25,317 bases of DNA. Origin: an uncultured Gammaproteobacteria bacterium (GTDB taxonomy: Bacteria > Pseudomonadota > Gammaproteobacteria > Nitrosococcales > Methylophagaceae). Of the stretch, positions 7,069 through 14,239 are shown in pieces. Where the stretch lies: assembly GCA_913058195.1 (NCBI GenBank), contig CAJXPP010000006.1:1-25317 (forward strand), written 5' to 3'. A program made the translations under genes and the position numbers. A model generated the notes under the pieces. That model was not told the DNA's origin and did not search any database. It worked only from the letters and a program-made list of their open reading frames with translations. How positions within the stretch are numbered: position 1 is the first letter of the stretch; each line of letters opens with the position of its first letter.

Positions 7069-8844
7069 TTAACCTAAATCATATTGAGGGTGTAGTTGAT
7101 ACAAACTATTACCCTGACTTTTCTTCGATGCTGACTTTGCTTTTGTCGCGAATTCAGACAAGTCTTCTTCCGTTGTTATCGATGGAAAATCTAAGATTCT
7201 TACCGCACCGATCGATAGCGCTAAAAGAGGGTAAAAGATGGTATTTCCATATCGGTCCCGAGCTGACATACCTTGTTGCTCTAGGTGTTCATCGTTGTAA
7301 AATTCTGAGTAAAGATCAATAAAGTCAGAGAATATCGCATGACAGCGTTGCTCCCAGTCTTTGCTTGCAAAAAAGACGATAAAATCATCTCCGCCAACAT
7401 GGCCTATAAAGTCTGATTCTGGATCTGCGTGATTAACTAATAGCTCTGCTGTACTGCGAATTATTTTATCGCCTTTAGCAAAGCCATAAATATCATTATA
7501 AGGTTTGAAATTATCCAGATCGAAATAACACATGACGACATCATGACTTTTTTCGAGTATTTCTATCGTATGTTCTGTGATAGGGACATTGCCAGGTAAG
7601 CCGCTTAATGGGTTAGCATGACGAGCCATGCTTATTTGTAAGTCAGTTATCTGTCTAAGTAGATCCATTAAGCTACCAATGCCACGATATTGATTTTTTT
7701 CTGTAATCACAAAGACACCATGCTGTATCGAGTTATCTTGGCTTGTTATTTGGTGACTTAACTTCTTTAAGGGGAGAGAAATATCGGCAATAGTTGGTTC
7801 TGAGTCGAGGAATAAATGAATGGGCTTCCTACCATGCAACTCACGCCCATAACGGCTAGCGTACAAAGTCATGAACTCATCGCGCCAAATCATGCCTGCT
7901 ATCGAACTATCGTCATTGATTACAGGTAAACCAGATAGTTCGAGGCTTTGATGAAAACGCTCACCAACATGACTTACGGTGTCAGTAACTTGTATTGGTG
8001 GCACATTAATTAGCAGGCTTCTTACTAGAGTATTGCTGCGAGATGCATGTAAAGTAGGGGCGAGAGAAGGCTTTCTTTTAGAAAATAACTCCGATTCTAT
8101 TTCTTTCTTTGGTTGAATAGCCGGGCGACCAAAGTAATAGCCTTGAGCAAAGTCGATATTCATCTCGCTAGAGGTCAAGTACTCTTCTCGAACCTCAATA
8201 CCTTCACCTATCACCTTGCAATTTACCCCTTTGGCTATATCAACCATTGATTGAACAAATTGACGTTTATGCTGATCTTGATGAATGTTTTGTATAAAAT
8301 GGCGATCGAGTTTGACAAAATCAGGTTTTATTTCTGACCAAGTACGTAAACCTGAATAACCCGCACCTAAATCATCAATGGCAATTGAAAATCCCATTTT
8401 ACGATAGTGATCGGTTGCATCGCGCATCAATTTGTAATCACTAATAGGGTATTGTTCGGTGAGCTCAATAACGACTTGGTTGGCAGGTAAGTCAGCGCGT
8501 TTGATAAAATCTAGCGTTAATCCGTGCTGATAATCTTGTTGTAATAGCACCTCGGGAATGGTGTTAATAAATAATTTTTCTTCAAGCTTGAGTTGTCCAA
8601 ACTGTTTAATAGCTACTTCACGGCATAATAAGTCGAGCTCAGCTAGACGACCATGACGGCTTGCTGCATCAAATAAATTAATAGGTGAATGCAGAATACT
8701 ATCGGATGGACCTCGAATTAATGCTTCGTAACCATAGATCTTATTTTTTTTGAGCGACACTATTGGTTGAAATAGTGGAGTCAAGGCAGCAGTTTCTAGA
8801 ATCTGATCCAGTGATATGCCTTGTTGAAGTTCTTCTTTTGTCAA
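7069..8844 (-). CDS. EAL-CBS-GGDEF c-di-GMP signalling protein
   Basis: This 591-residue cytoplasmic protein is predicted to act mainly as a c-di-GMP phosphodiesterase. The N-terminal EAL domain (about 15-250) keeps its key residues: EALIR (40-44), FINT (Asn94), ELTE (127-130), DDLGAGYS with Asp157/Asp158, KLD (178-180) and GEGIE with Glu214. A CBS-pair-like region (about 275-395) follows. The C-terminal GGDEF domain (about 410-580) has GGDDF at 484-488, and the inhibitory RxxD site is lost (PESD, 475-478), so cyclase activity is uncertain. The start is a TTG at 8842-8844 with AAGG upstream; an in-frame stop close upstream leaves little alternative. There are no membrane segments. Confidence 0.9.
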   Translation of the reverse strand: MTKEELQQGISLDQILETAALTPLFQPIVSLKKNKIYGYEALIRGPSDSILHSPINLFDAASRHGRLAELDLLCREVAIKQFGQLKLEEKLFINTIPEVLLQQDYQHGLTLDFIKRADLPANQVVIELTEQYPISDYKLMRDATDHYRKMGFSIAIDDLGAGYSGLRTWSEIKPDFVKLDRHFIQNIHQDQHKRQFVQSMVDIAKGVNCKVIGEGIEVREEYLTSSEMNIDFAQGYYFGRPAIQPKKEIESELFSKRKPSLAPTLHASRSNTLVRSLLINVPPIQVTDTVSHVGERFHQSLELSGLPVINDDSSIAGMIWRDEFMTLYASRYGRELHGRKPIHLFLDSEPTIADISLPLKKLSHQITSQDNSIQHGVFVITEKNQYRGIGSLMDLLRQITDLQISMARHANPLSGLPGNVPITEHTIEILEKSHDVVMCYFDLDNFKPYNDIYGFAKGDKIIRSTAELLVNHADPESDFIGHVGGDDFIVFFASKDWEQRCHAIFSDFIDLYSEFYNDEHLEQQGMSARDRYGNTIFYPLLALSIGAVRILDFPSITTEEDLSEFATKAKSASKKSQGNSLYQLHPQYDLG

Positions 8845-8872
8845 AATACCTTATCCATAGTGATAAATAGCT

Positions 8873-8906
8873 AAAAAAAAGCCCCACCCATTTTACGGGT
8901 GAGGCT
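8873..8906 (-). terminator. Intrinsic terminator of the porin gene
   Basis: On the minus strand the stem AGCCTCACCC pairs with GGGTGGGGCT (one G-T wobble) around a 7-nt loop and is followed by eight T residues (A run 8873-8880 on the plus strand). It begins about 33 bp after the porin stop codon, before the EAL-GGDEF gene. Confidence 0.88.
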
Positions 8907-8938
8907 CAGTATTACGAGTGCACTATATCAAGCACTTT

Positions 8939-10303
8939 TTACCAGTATGCGTTCGCTCGGAATTTTAGTGCAGATGGTTCGTAGCCTACACTTGAGCCAT
9001 CTACAGTTAAATCGGTTACCGTGTCATAGTTGAGAAGGAAGCTGATATTGCTGGTTGGGTAGTATTTTAAACCAATGGTGAATTTATCAACTTCATCGGT
9101 GCCATTGACATCGCCTTCGATTTCAGTCGATTCAAATCGAGCAGCAACTTGCCACGCACCCAAAGATGATTTTGGTGTGATACCTGATGTGTAACCTTTG
9201 CTCCATTTCATGGATTCGCCTGTCAACCAGTAACCCACTTCAACAGAGTAGCTATCGACTTCAACGTCATCGTTGTTCTTACTATCCATAGTATAAGTGT
9301 TGTATTCGGCAATGGTGTGCAAAGGTCCGTAAACACCAAATACATCAGTCGTAAAGGCATTAGTACTATCTAAGTCACCGCTGGCAAGACCACCACTGAG
9401 ATGTTTTGTTGCATCTTCATGGCTGATGATTCTTTGTGAGAAGCTATATTTTTCAGCACCACTGAGATTAAGATAGCCAGCACCGACTTGTAACATATGT
9501 TGCTTATCTTGCATCAAAGGAACGAATGACCCCCTAACAGAAATGGTGTCCCCTTGTACATCACGGTTTACTTGATCATCATTGCTGCCTCCTTTGCCAT
9601 GTTGGCCAAACGTTAAACCAGACGATAACATCCAACGGTAATCATCGGCAGCAGTTGTGACAATAACCCCTGATTCACGTGCAGGTGAAACGGCGCTATC
9701 TGTGAATAATGGACGATCGATAAAGGTCATGTATTTAGAGCTCATCTTGGTATTTAAACCATATTGAATATGAGATTGACCTAGTTTAACGCCAAGGCGG
9801 TTTTTATCAGCGCCAAAGCGGCTGCTGTAGTTTATCCACGCATCTTTAACGGATGTCTCACCGCCATTAAATTCACCTTCAAATTTATAACCCCAATCTT
9901 TGACTTTACCTGCGAAGCCCAAACGAAGTCGACGTAATTCGGTTCCTCGAAAATCATTTTGACCAGAACCATCTTCATCGGTGTCGATGTAATCCCACAT
10001 AACCCGACCAATAGGACGGAATGTATACTGGCCGTCAGCACTTTCGATTTGAATTTTACCTTTAGTTGTAATTTTAGGCATTGTCTTAGCAGCAGAATTT
10101 ACTTTGTTGACAACGTCTTCAACAACTTCTTTATCAGCTTTAGCAGCGCTTGCTAAAAGTTCAAAATTTTCTGCTGTGATTGTTCCTTGGTCACGAAGGA
10201 CTTTAAGTAGGTCCATCATAGCTTCGTTATTAGCGTGTGCTGGCATAACGGCTGCGCCAAATAATGCGCCAGCAATTAATAGAGATGAAGTTTTAAGTTT
10301 CAA
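8939..10303 (-). CDS. Phosphate-selective porin (OprP/OprO family)
   Basis: This outer-membrane beta-barrel porin has about 454 residues. I start it at TTG 10301-10303, not at the GTG further upstream at 10384. The TTG gives a textbook signal peptide (LKTSSLLIAGALFGAAVMPAHA, cut before NNEAM), and GAGGA lies 7 nt before it. After a short helical N-terminal segment the barrel shows the family's RPIGRVMWDYIDTDEDG, ELRRLRLGFAGKVKDWGYKF, EGEFNGG and DAWINY, with strands to the final aromatic residue (RANAYW). OprP-type channels carry phosphate and can pass related oxyanions. A Pho-box-like element and a perfect dyad over the ribosome site precede the gene. Selectivity is inferred from family only. 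Confidence 0.87.
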   Translation of the reverse strand: MKLKTSSLLIAGALFGAAVMPAHANNEAMMDLLKVLRDQGTITAENFELLASAAKADKEVVEDVVNKVNSAAKTMPKITTKGKIQIESADGQYTFRPIGRVMWDYIDTDEDGSGQNDFRGTELRRLRLGFAGKVKDWGYKFEGEFNGGETSVKDAWINYSSRFGADKNRLGVKLGQSHIQYGLNTKMSSKYMTFIDRPLFTDSAVSPARESGVIVTTAADDYRWMLSSGLTFGQHGKGGSNDDQVNRDVQGDTISVRGSFVPLMQDKQHMLQVGAGYLNLSGAEKYSFSQRIISHEDATKHLSGGLASGDLDSTNAFTTDVFGVYGPLHTIAEYNTYTMDSKNNDDVEVDSYSVEVGYWLTGESMKWSKGYTSGITPKSSLGAWQVAARFESTEIEGDVNGTDEVDKFTIGLKYYPTSNISFLLNYDTVTDLTVDGSSVGYEPSALKFRANAYW

Positions 10304-10307
10304 GGTA

Positions 10308-10377
10308 ATATCCTCGTTATTTAATAAAAAAATCGGGTCGACAACTTGGTCGAATAAGCACACCTTAACGAGGATAT
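10308..10377 (-). repeat. 12-bp inverted repeat covering the porin Shine-Dalgarno
   Basis: ATATCCTCGTTA at 10308-10319 and TAACGAGGATAT at 10366-10377 are perfect reverse complements separated by 46 bp. On the porin mRNA the start-proximal arm contains the ribosome site GAGGA and ends 4 nt before the TTG start. If transcription begins upstream of 10377, the leader could fold and hide the ribosome site. If it begins inside the repeat, the dyad may instead be a protein operator. Confidence 0.75.
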
Positions 10378-10388
10378 GTTTCACCTTG

Positions 10389-10417
10389 ATGAAAGAAATA
10401 TTACAGAAATATTACAA
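10389..10417 (-). promoter_or_regulatory. Pho-box-like element (PhoB site) upstream of the porin
   Basis: On the minus strand three heptamers repeat with an exact 11-bp period: TTGTAAT, CTGTAAT and CTTTCAT, each separated by the 4-nt spacer ATTT. This is the architecture of PhoB boxes (CTGTCAT-N4-CTGTCAT). A -10-like CATATC (10376-10371) follows after about 10-12 nt, as in PhoB-activated promoters that lack a -35. It predicts induction of the porin under phosphate limitation. Confidence 0.68.
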
Positions 10418-10473
10418 GGTCAAAATTTAACAATTGGTAGCCGATATAACTAGGCGCTGTCCATAGTGTTATT

Positions 10474-10502
10474 TTGTCAGGAAGTATGATTTTATATATA
10501 AA
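10474..10502 (+). promoter_or_regulatory. Sigma-70 promoter upstream of fxsA
   Basis: TTGTCA (10474-10479), a 17-bp spacer and TATAAA (10497-10502) each match the consensus at five of six positions. They lie about 130 bp upstream of the fxsA start, in the gap shared with the divergent porin gene. Confidence 0.6.
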
Positions 10503-10570
10503 ACAATGGTATATACGTATCCTTACTGGTTTTATGGAATGTTGTTTTTATGGTACAAAGACAGATTAAG

Positions 10571-10599
10571 CTTGAAAAATAATGATTGTGACTCCATAT
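10571..10599 (+). promoter_or_regulatory. Heat-shock (sigma-32-type) promoter of fxsA
   Basis: CTTGAAA (10571-10577), a 14-nt spacer and CTCCATAT (10592-10599) match the sigma-32 consensus CTTGAAA / CCCCATNT with one change in the -10. Transcription would begin near 10605, downstream of the in-frame ATG at 10598 and upstream of ATG 10634, which supports the later start for FxsA. Confidence 0.6.
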
Positions 10600-10633
10600 G
10601 GCGGAGCATCACTACAACAAAAGTAGCCTAATC

Positions 10634-11089
10634 ATGTTTCGTATATTATTTGTTTTATTCTTACTAGTACCTCTGATTGAAATTTATTTTCTAATTCAAG
10701 TTGGTGAGGTTATTGGTGCTGGCTGGACTATATTCTCTGTAGTAGCAACCGCTGTTATCGGAGCTGGTTTAATACGTACTCAAGGTGCTTCCACGTTATT
10801 ACGAGCACAAGCTAATTTACAACAGGGTAGTTTGCCCGCTCTGGAAATGCTTGAAGGCATTGCTTTGGCAGTTAGTGGGGTGTTGTTATTAATCCCTGGC
10901 TTCTTTACCGATGCGCTTGGTTTTATTCTACTTATACCTTTTTTCCGTCAAGCGTTAATTAAACCATTATTAGAAAAGGGCCAGTTCACAATGCGAGGGC
11001 AGACGATGTATTCACATAGAAATTCTGATGACTCAACCATTATTGAAGGTGAAATTGTTGATCGTGATGATCATGAGCAATTGAAATAA
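10634..11089 (+). CDS. fxsA: FxsA family inner-membrane protein
   Basis: This 151-residue polytopic membrane protein of the FxsA family was named for suppressing phage T7 exclusion by F plasmid when overproduced in E. coli. The N-terminus (MFRILFVLFLLVPLIEIYFL) begins exactly like family members when ATG 10634 is used. The upstream ATG 10598 would add 12 residues not typical of the family and lies inside the heat-shock -10 element. Hydrophobic segments include the N-terminal helix, GAGWTIFSVVATAVIGAGLI and LAVSGVLLLIPGFFTDALGF; the C-terminal tail is charged. The ribosome site is weak for both starts. It lies directly before groES, an order also found near groE in E. coli. Confidence 0.88.
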   Translation: MFRILFVLFLLVPLIEIYFLIQVGEVIGAGWTIFSVVATAVIGAGLIRTQGASTLLRAQANLQQGSLPALEMLEGIALAVSGVLLLIPGFFTDALGFILLIPFFRQALIKPLLEKGQFTMRGQTMYSHRNSDDSTIIEGEIVDRDDHEQLK

Positions 11090-11104
11090 ATTTTATTGTT
11101 AACC

Positions 11105-11130
11105 CTTGAAGTTATTTTTCGCAGCCCCAT
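11105..11130 (+). promoter_or_regulatory. Heat-shock (sigma-32-type) promoter of groESL
   Basis: CTTGAA (11105-11110), a 14-nt spacer and CCCCAT (11125-11130) match the sigma-32 consensus completely in both cores. It lies about 50 bp before groES. The -10 begins a perfect 14-bp palindrome, CCCCATATATGGGG (11125-11138), that spans the expected transcription start. No CIRCE element is seen, so control is of the sigma-32 rather than the HrcA type. Confidence 0.85.
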
Positions 11131-11178
11131 ATATGGGGTTCCTAATTTTTTTATTAGACATTTTTTGAGGAAAGTTTA

Positions 11179-11469
11179 ATGAGTATTCGTCCCTTACATG
11201 ATCGTGTGATTGTCCGTCGCATGGAAGAAGAAACAACTAGTGCTGGTGGAATCGTGATTCCTGACAGTGCAACTGAAAAACCTGCTACAGGTGAAATCGT
11301 TGCTGCAGGACACGGCAAGATTACTGATTCAGGTGATGTACGCGCTATGGATGTCAAAGTTGGCGATATCGTAATGTTCGGCAAATATGCTGGGACTGAA
11401 GTTAAAGTTGATGGCGAAGAATTAATCGTTATGCGCGAAGATGACATCGTCGCGGTACTAGAAGACTAA
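11179..11469 (+). CDS. groES: Co-chaperonin GroES
   Basis: This 96-residue lid protein of the GroEL chaperonin assembles as a heptamer in the cytoplasm and caps the GroEL folding chamber. The sequence starts MSIRPLHDRVIVRR, contains the mobile-loop region EEETTSAGGIVIPDSA (about residues 15-32), and ends VMREDDIVAVLED, all typical. GAGG at 11167-11170 precedes the ATG at 11179. It is the first gene of a two-gene operon with groEL (46 bp gap) under a heat-shock promoter. Confidence 0.99.
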   Translation: MSIRPLHDRVIVRRMEEETTSAGGIVIPDSATEKPATGEIVAAGHGKITDSGDVRAMDVKVGDIVMFGKYAGTEVKVDGEELIVMREDDIVAVLED

Positions 11470-11515
11470 ACGTCTTTCTCCCACCATATATTAAAGAATA
11501 TTAAGAGGAATTAAC

Positions 11516-13159
11516 ATGGCTGCAAAAGAAGTCAAATTTGGCGCAGATGCGCGTAGTTTAATGGTCGATGGTGTTAACACACTGGCTAACGCTGTAAAAG
11601 TAACATTAGGTCCTAAAGGTCGTAACGTTGTTTTAGATAAAAGCTACGGCGCACCAACAGTAACTAAAGATGGTGTATCTGTTGCGAAAGAAATTGAATT
11701 AGAAAACAAATTCGAAAACATGGGCGCACAAATGGTGAAAGAAGTTGCTTCTCACACCTCTGATGCTGCCGGTGACGGTACAACAACAGCGACTGTATTA
11801 GCACAAGCTATTCTACGTGAAGGCATGAAAGCCGTTGCTGCGGGCATGAACCCAATGGATCTAAAACGCGGTATCGATAAAGCCGTTATCGCTGCAGTAG
11901 CAGAGCTAAAAGGTATGTCTTCTGCATGTGATGATGACAAAGCGATTGCTCAAGTAGGTACTATCTCTGCGAACTCTGATGAATCTGTTGGTGGCATTAT
12001 TGCTGAAGCAATGCAAAAAGTAGGCAAAGAAGGCGTTATCACTGTTGAAGATGGTTCTGGTTTCGAAAACGAATTAGACGTTGTTGAAGGTATGCAGTTC
12101 GATCGCGGTTACCTATCTCCTTACTTCGTTAACGACCAACAAACAATGACAGCGGATCTTGAAGACCCGTTTGTATTATTGTTTGATAAAAAAATCTCAA
12201 ATATCCGTGAATTATTACCAACATTGGAAGCTGTTGCAAAAGCAAGCCGTCCACTGTTGATTATTGCTGAAGATATCGAAGGCGAAGCACTAGCAACGTT
12301 AGTTGTGAACAGCATGCGTGGTATCGTTAAAGTATGTGCTGTTAAAGCACCTGGTTTTGGTGATCGTCGTAAAGCAATGTTACAAGATATTGCTACATTG
12401 ACTGGCGGTACTGTGATTTCTGAAGAAGTAGGCTTAAACCTTGAGAAAGTTACTTTAGAAGATCTTGGCCAAGCTAAGAAAATCAATATCAGCAAAGAAA
12501 ACACAATCGTTATTGATGGTGCAGGTAATGCATCTGAAATCACAGCACGTGTTGAACAAATTCGTGCACAAATTGCTGACTCTTCATCTGATTACGATAA
12601 AGAGAAGTTGCAAGAACGTGTTGCTAAACTAGCTGGCGGTGTTGCCGTTATCAAAGTTGGCGCAGCAACTGAAATGGAAATGAAAGAGAAGAAAGCACGT
12701 GTTGAAGATGCATTGCACGCGACTCGCGCAGCCGTTGAAGAAGGTGTTGTTGCTGGTGGTGGTGTTGCTCTTGTTCGTGCAGAAGGTAGCTTGGGTGAAT
12801 TGAAAGGTGACAATCACGATCAAGACACGGGCATCAAAATCGCACGTCGTGCAATGGAAGAGCCTTTACGTCAAATCGTAACTAATGCAGGTGAAGAAGC
12901 ATCAGTTGTATTAAATGAAGTTGCAGCAGGTAAAGGCAACTTTGGTTATAACGCAGCAACAAGCGTTTATGGCGATATGATTGAAATGGGAATTCTTGAT
13001 CCAACTAAAGTAACCCGTACTGCATTACAAAATGCAGGTTCAGTTGCTGGCTTAATGCTAACAACAGAAGCAATGATTGCTGAAGCACCACAAGAAGGCG
13101 GCGCTGGTGCAATGCCTGATATGGGCGGTGGCATGGGCGGAATGGGCGGCATGATGTAA
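11516..13159 (+). CDS. groEL: Chaperonin GroEL (Hsp60)
   Basis: This ATP-driven chaperonin of 547 residues forms a tetradecameric double ring. Hallmarks are TLGPKGRNV (30-38), the nucleotide site GDGTTT with Asp87, the apical-domain stretch DRGYLSPYFVND, APGFGDRRK, and the Gly-Met-rich flexible tail GGGMGGMGGMM. AGAGG lies before the ATG. It follows groES at 46 bp and ends in a strong terminator. It is complete, with no anomalies, and would be a useful marker for taxonomic placement of the contig. Confidence 0.99.
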   Translation: MAAKEVKFGADARSLMVDGVNTLANAVKVTLGPKGRNVVLDKSYGAPTVTKDGVSVAKEIELENKFENMGAQMVKEVASHTSDAAGDGTTTATVLAQAILREGMKAVAAGMNPMDLKRGIDKAVIAAVAELKGMSSACDDDKAIAQVGTISANSDESVGGIIAEAMQKVGKEGVITVEDGSGFENELDVVEGMQFDRGYLSPYFVNDQQTMTADLEDPFVLLFDKKISNIRELLPTLEAVAKASRPLLIIAEDIEGEALATLVVNSMRGIVKVCAVKAPGFGDRRKAMLQDIATLTGGTVISEEVGLNLEKVTLEDLGQAKKINISKENTIVIDGAGNASEITARVEQIRAQIADSSSDYDKEKLQERVAKLAGGVAVIKVGAATEMEMKEKKARVEDALHATRAAVEEGVVAGGGVALVRAEGSLGELKGDNHDQDTGIKIARRAMEEPLRQIVTNAGEEASVVLNEVAAGKGNFGYNAATSVYGDMIEMGILDPTKVTRTALQNAGSVAGLMLTTEAMIAEAPQEGGAGAMPDMGGGMGGMGGMM

Positions 13160-13186
13160 GCAGCTCAACCCATAGTAAATGCTTTT

Positions 13187-13224
13187 AAAAAAGGCCCCGA
13201 CTAGTTTAGTCGGGGCCTTTTTTT
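13187..13224 (+). terminator. Intrinsic terminator of groESL
   Basis: AAGGCCCCGACTA (13191-13203) pairs perfectly with TAGTCGGGGCCTT (13207-13219) around a GTT loop and is followed by a T run. The core is almost identical to the terminator after bacterioferritin at 14141-14177. Confidence 0.95.
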
Positions 13225-13302
13225 ATCTGAAGCTTAATAATTTATTAGTATTGCAATGAATGGTGGCGGTTGCTATTCATAGGTATAAAAAGGCTTTAAG
13301 CA

Positions 13303-13331
13303 TTGACATTATGAATGCGAATCATTATCAT
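13303..13331 (+). promoter_or_regulatory. bfd promoter with overlapping Fur box
   Basis: TTGACA (13303-13308), a 17-bp spacer and TATCAT (13326-13331) form a near-consensus sigma-70 promoter. The spacer and -10 are overlaid by ATGAATGCGAATCATTATC (13311-13329), which agrees with the 19-bp Fur consensus at 14 positions by my count, with a perfect 3' half. Fur-Fe(II) bound there would block RNA polymerase, so iron limitation should induce bfd. Confidence 0.8.
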
Positions 13332-13365
13332 TAGCTTCAAGAGTTAAAGATAAAGGTACTTATCA

Positions 13366-13557
13366 ATGATTGTCTGTATTTGTAACAATGTGAACTCAGC
13401 AACAATAAAATCAACGCTAGAGAGTGGCGTGACATCACTTAAGGGCATTTGTGAAGAAACAGGTGCGACAAGTTGTTGCGGCAAATGTAAATTTAAGGTT
13501 AATGCTCTTATCCAAGATCATATACCTGAAGATAATGCCATACACTTAACTGCTTGA
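13366..13557 (+). CDS. bfd: Bacterioferritin-associated ferredoxin Bfd
   Basis: This 63-residue [2Fe-2S] ferredoxin passes electrons to bacterioferritin so that stored ferric iron can be released. Cluster ligands Cys4, Cys6, Cys38 and Cys41 (MIVCIC near the start, SCCGKC later) fall at the same positions as in E. coli Bfd. It lies 87 bp before bacterioferritin on the same strand, and a Fur-box promoter precedes it, consistent with iron mobilisation during shortage. The ribosome site is weak, and no terminator is seen between the two genes, so they may share a transcript. Confidence 0.95.
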   Translation: MIVCICNNVNSATIKSTLESGVTSLKGICEETGATSCCGKCKFKVNALIQDHIPEDNAIHLTA

Positions 13558-13644
13558 AGCTCTTGAATGATAAGATCAGGCTTATTGCTATATCCATGAG
13601 TTAACAGCTAAACTACATTTTTTTAAAACCTTACGAGGGATAGC

Positions 13645-14124
13645 ATGAAAGGCGATGTAAAAGTATTAAATTTGCTTAATAAAGCATTAGGAAATGAATT
13701 GATTGCTATCAACCAGTATTTTCTGCATGCGAAAATGTATAAAGATTGGGGAATGACTAATCTTGCAGAATATGAGTATCATGAATCAATTGATGAAATG
13801 AAGCATGCTGACATGTTGGTTGACCGTATTTTATTCCTTGAAGGTTTACCTAATATGCAAGATCTTGGCGCGCTTCGTATTGGTGAAAATACCAAAGAAA
13901 TGCTCGAATGTGATTTAGCATTAGAATATGATGCTGTGCCTGATCTTAAAGAGGGTATTATTCACGCTGAGAAAGTTAGTGATTTTATCTCGCGCGATTT
14001 ATTTAAAAATATTTTAGATTCAGAAGAAGAACATATCGATTGGTTGGAAGCGCAATTAGGCTTAATCGAAAAAATGGGTATTGAAAATTATATTCAAGCT
14101 CAAATTATAAAAAAAGCAGATTAA
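13645..14124 (+). CDS. bfr: Bacterioferritin
   Basis: This haem-containing iron-storage protein has 159 residues and forms a 24-subunit shell. All ferroxidase-centre ligands are present at canonical positions: Glu18, Glu51, His54, Glu94, Glu127 and His130. Met52 supplies the haem ligand, and Tyr25 and Asp50 are conserved. The ATG at 13645 is preceded by GAGG. It pairs with bfd upstream, and a strong terminator follows directly. Complete, with no unusual features. Confidence 0.97.
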   Translation: MKGDVKVLNLLNKALGNELIAINQYFLHAKMYKDWGMTNLAEYEYHESIDEMKHADMLVDRILFLEGLPNMQDLGALRIGENTKEMLECDLALEYDAVPDLKEGIIHAEKVSDFISRDLFKNILDSEEEHIDWLEAQLGLIEKMGIENYIQAQIIKKAD

Positions 14125-14140
14125 TTTGATTTGACTTTAA

Positions 14141-14177
14141 AAAAGGGCTCCGACTAGTTTAGTCGGGGCCCTTTTTT
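14141..14177 (+). terminator. Intrinsic terminator of bfd-bfr
   Basis: AAAAGGGCTCCGACTA (14141-14156) pairs with TAGTCGGGGCCCTTTT (14160-14175) around GTT, with one G-T wobble, followed by further T residues. It is a second copy of the hairpin found after groEL. Confidence 0.95.
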
Positions 14178-14239
14178 ATGCTTGAAGGTTTAAGAATGAT
14201 TAGTATTTAAAGTTTTTTAGAGTGGAAAGGAACTCAGCT

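Noticed and set aside
10304..10384. N-terminal extension of the porin from GTG 10384
   Set aside because: The extra 27 residues precede a complete signal peptide and would overlap the Pho-box/-10 region; TTG 10301-10303 has a strong ribosome site and fits secretion.
10104..10430. 108-codon plus-strand frame opposite the porin start
   Set aside because: It overlaps the porin signal peptide and promoter region in antisense, has no ribosome site and no recognisable family.
12121..12543. 140-codon frame antisense to groEL
   Set aside because: Composition is that of a shadow of the highly biased groEL coding sequence; no start signal or recognisable domain.
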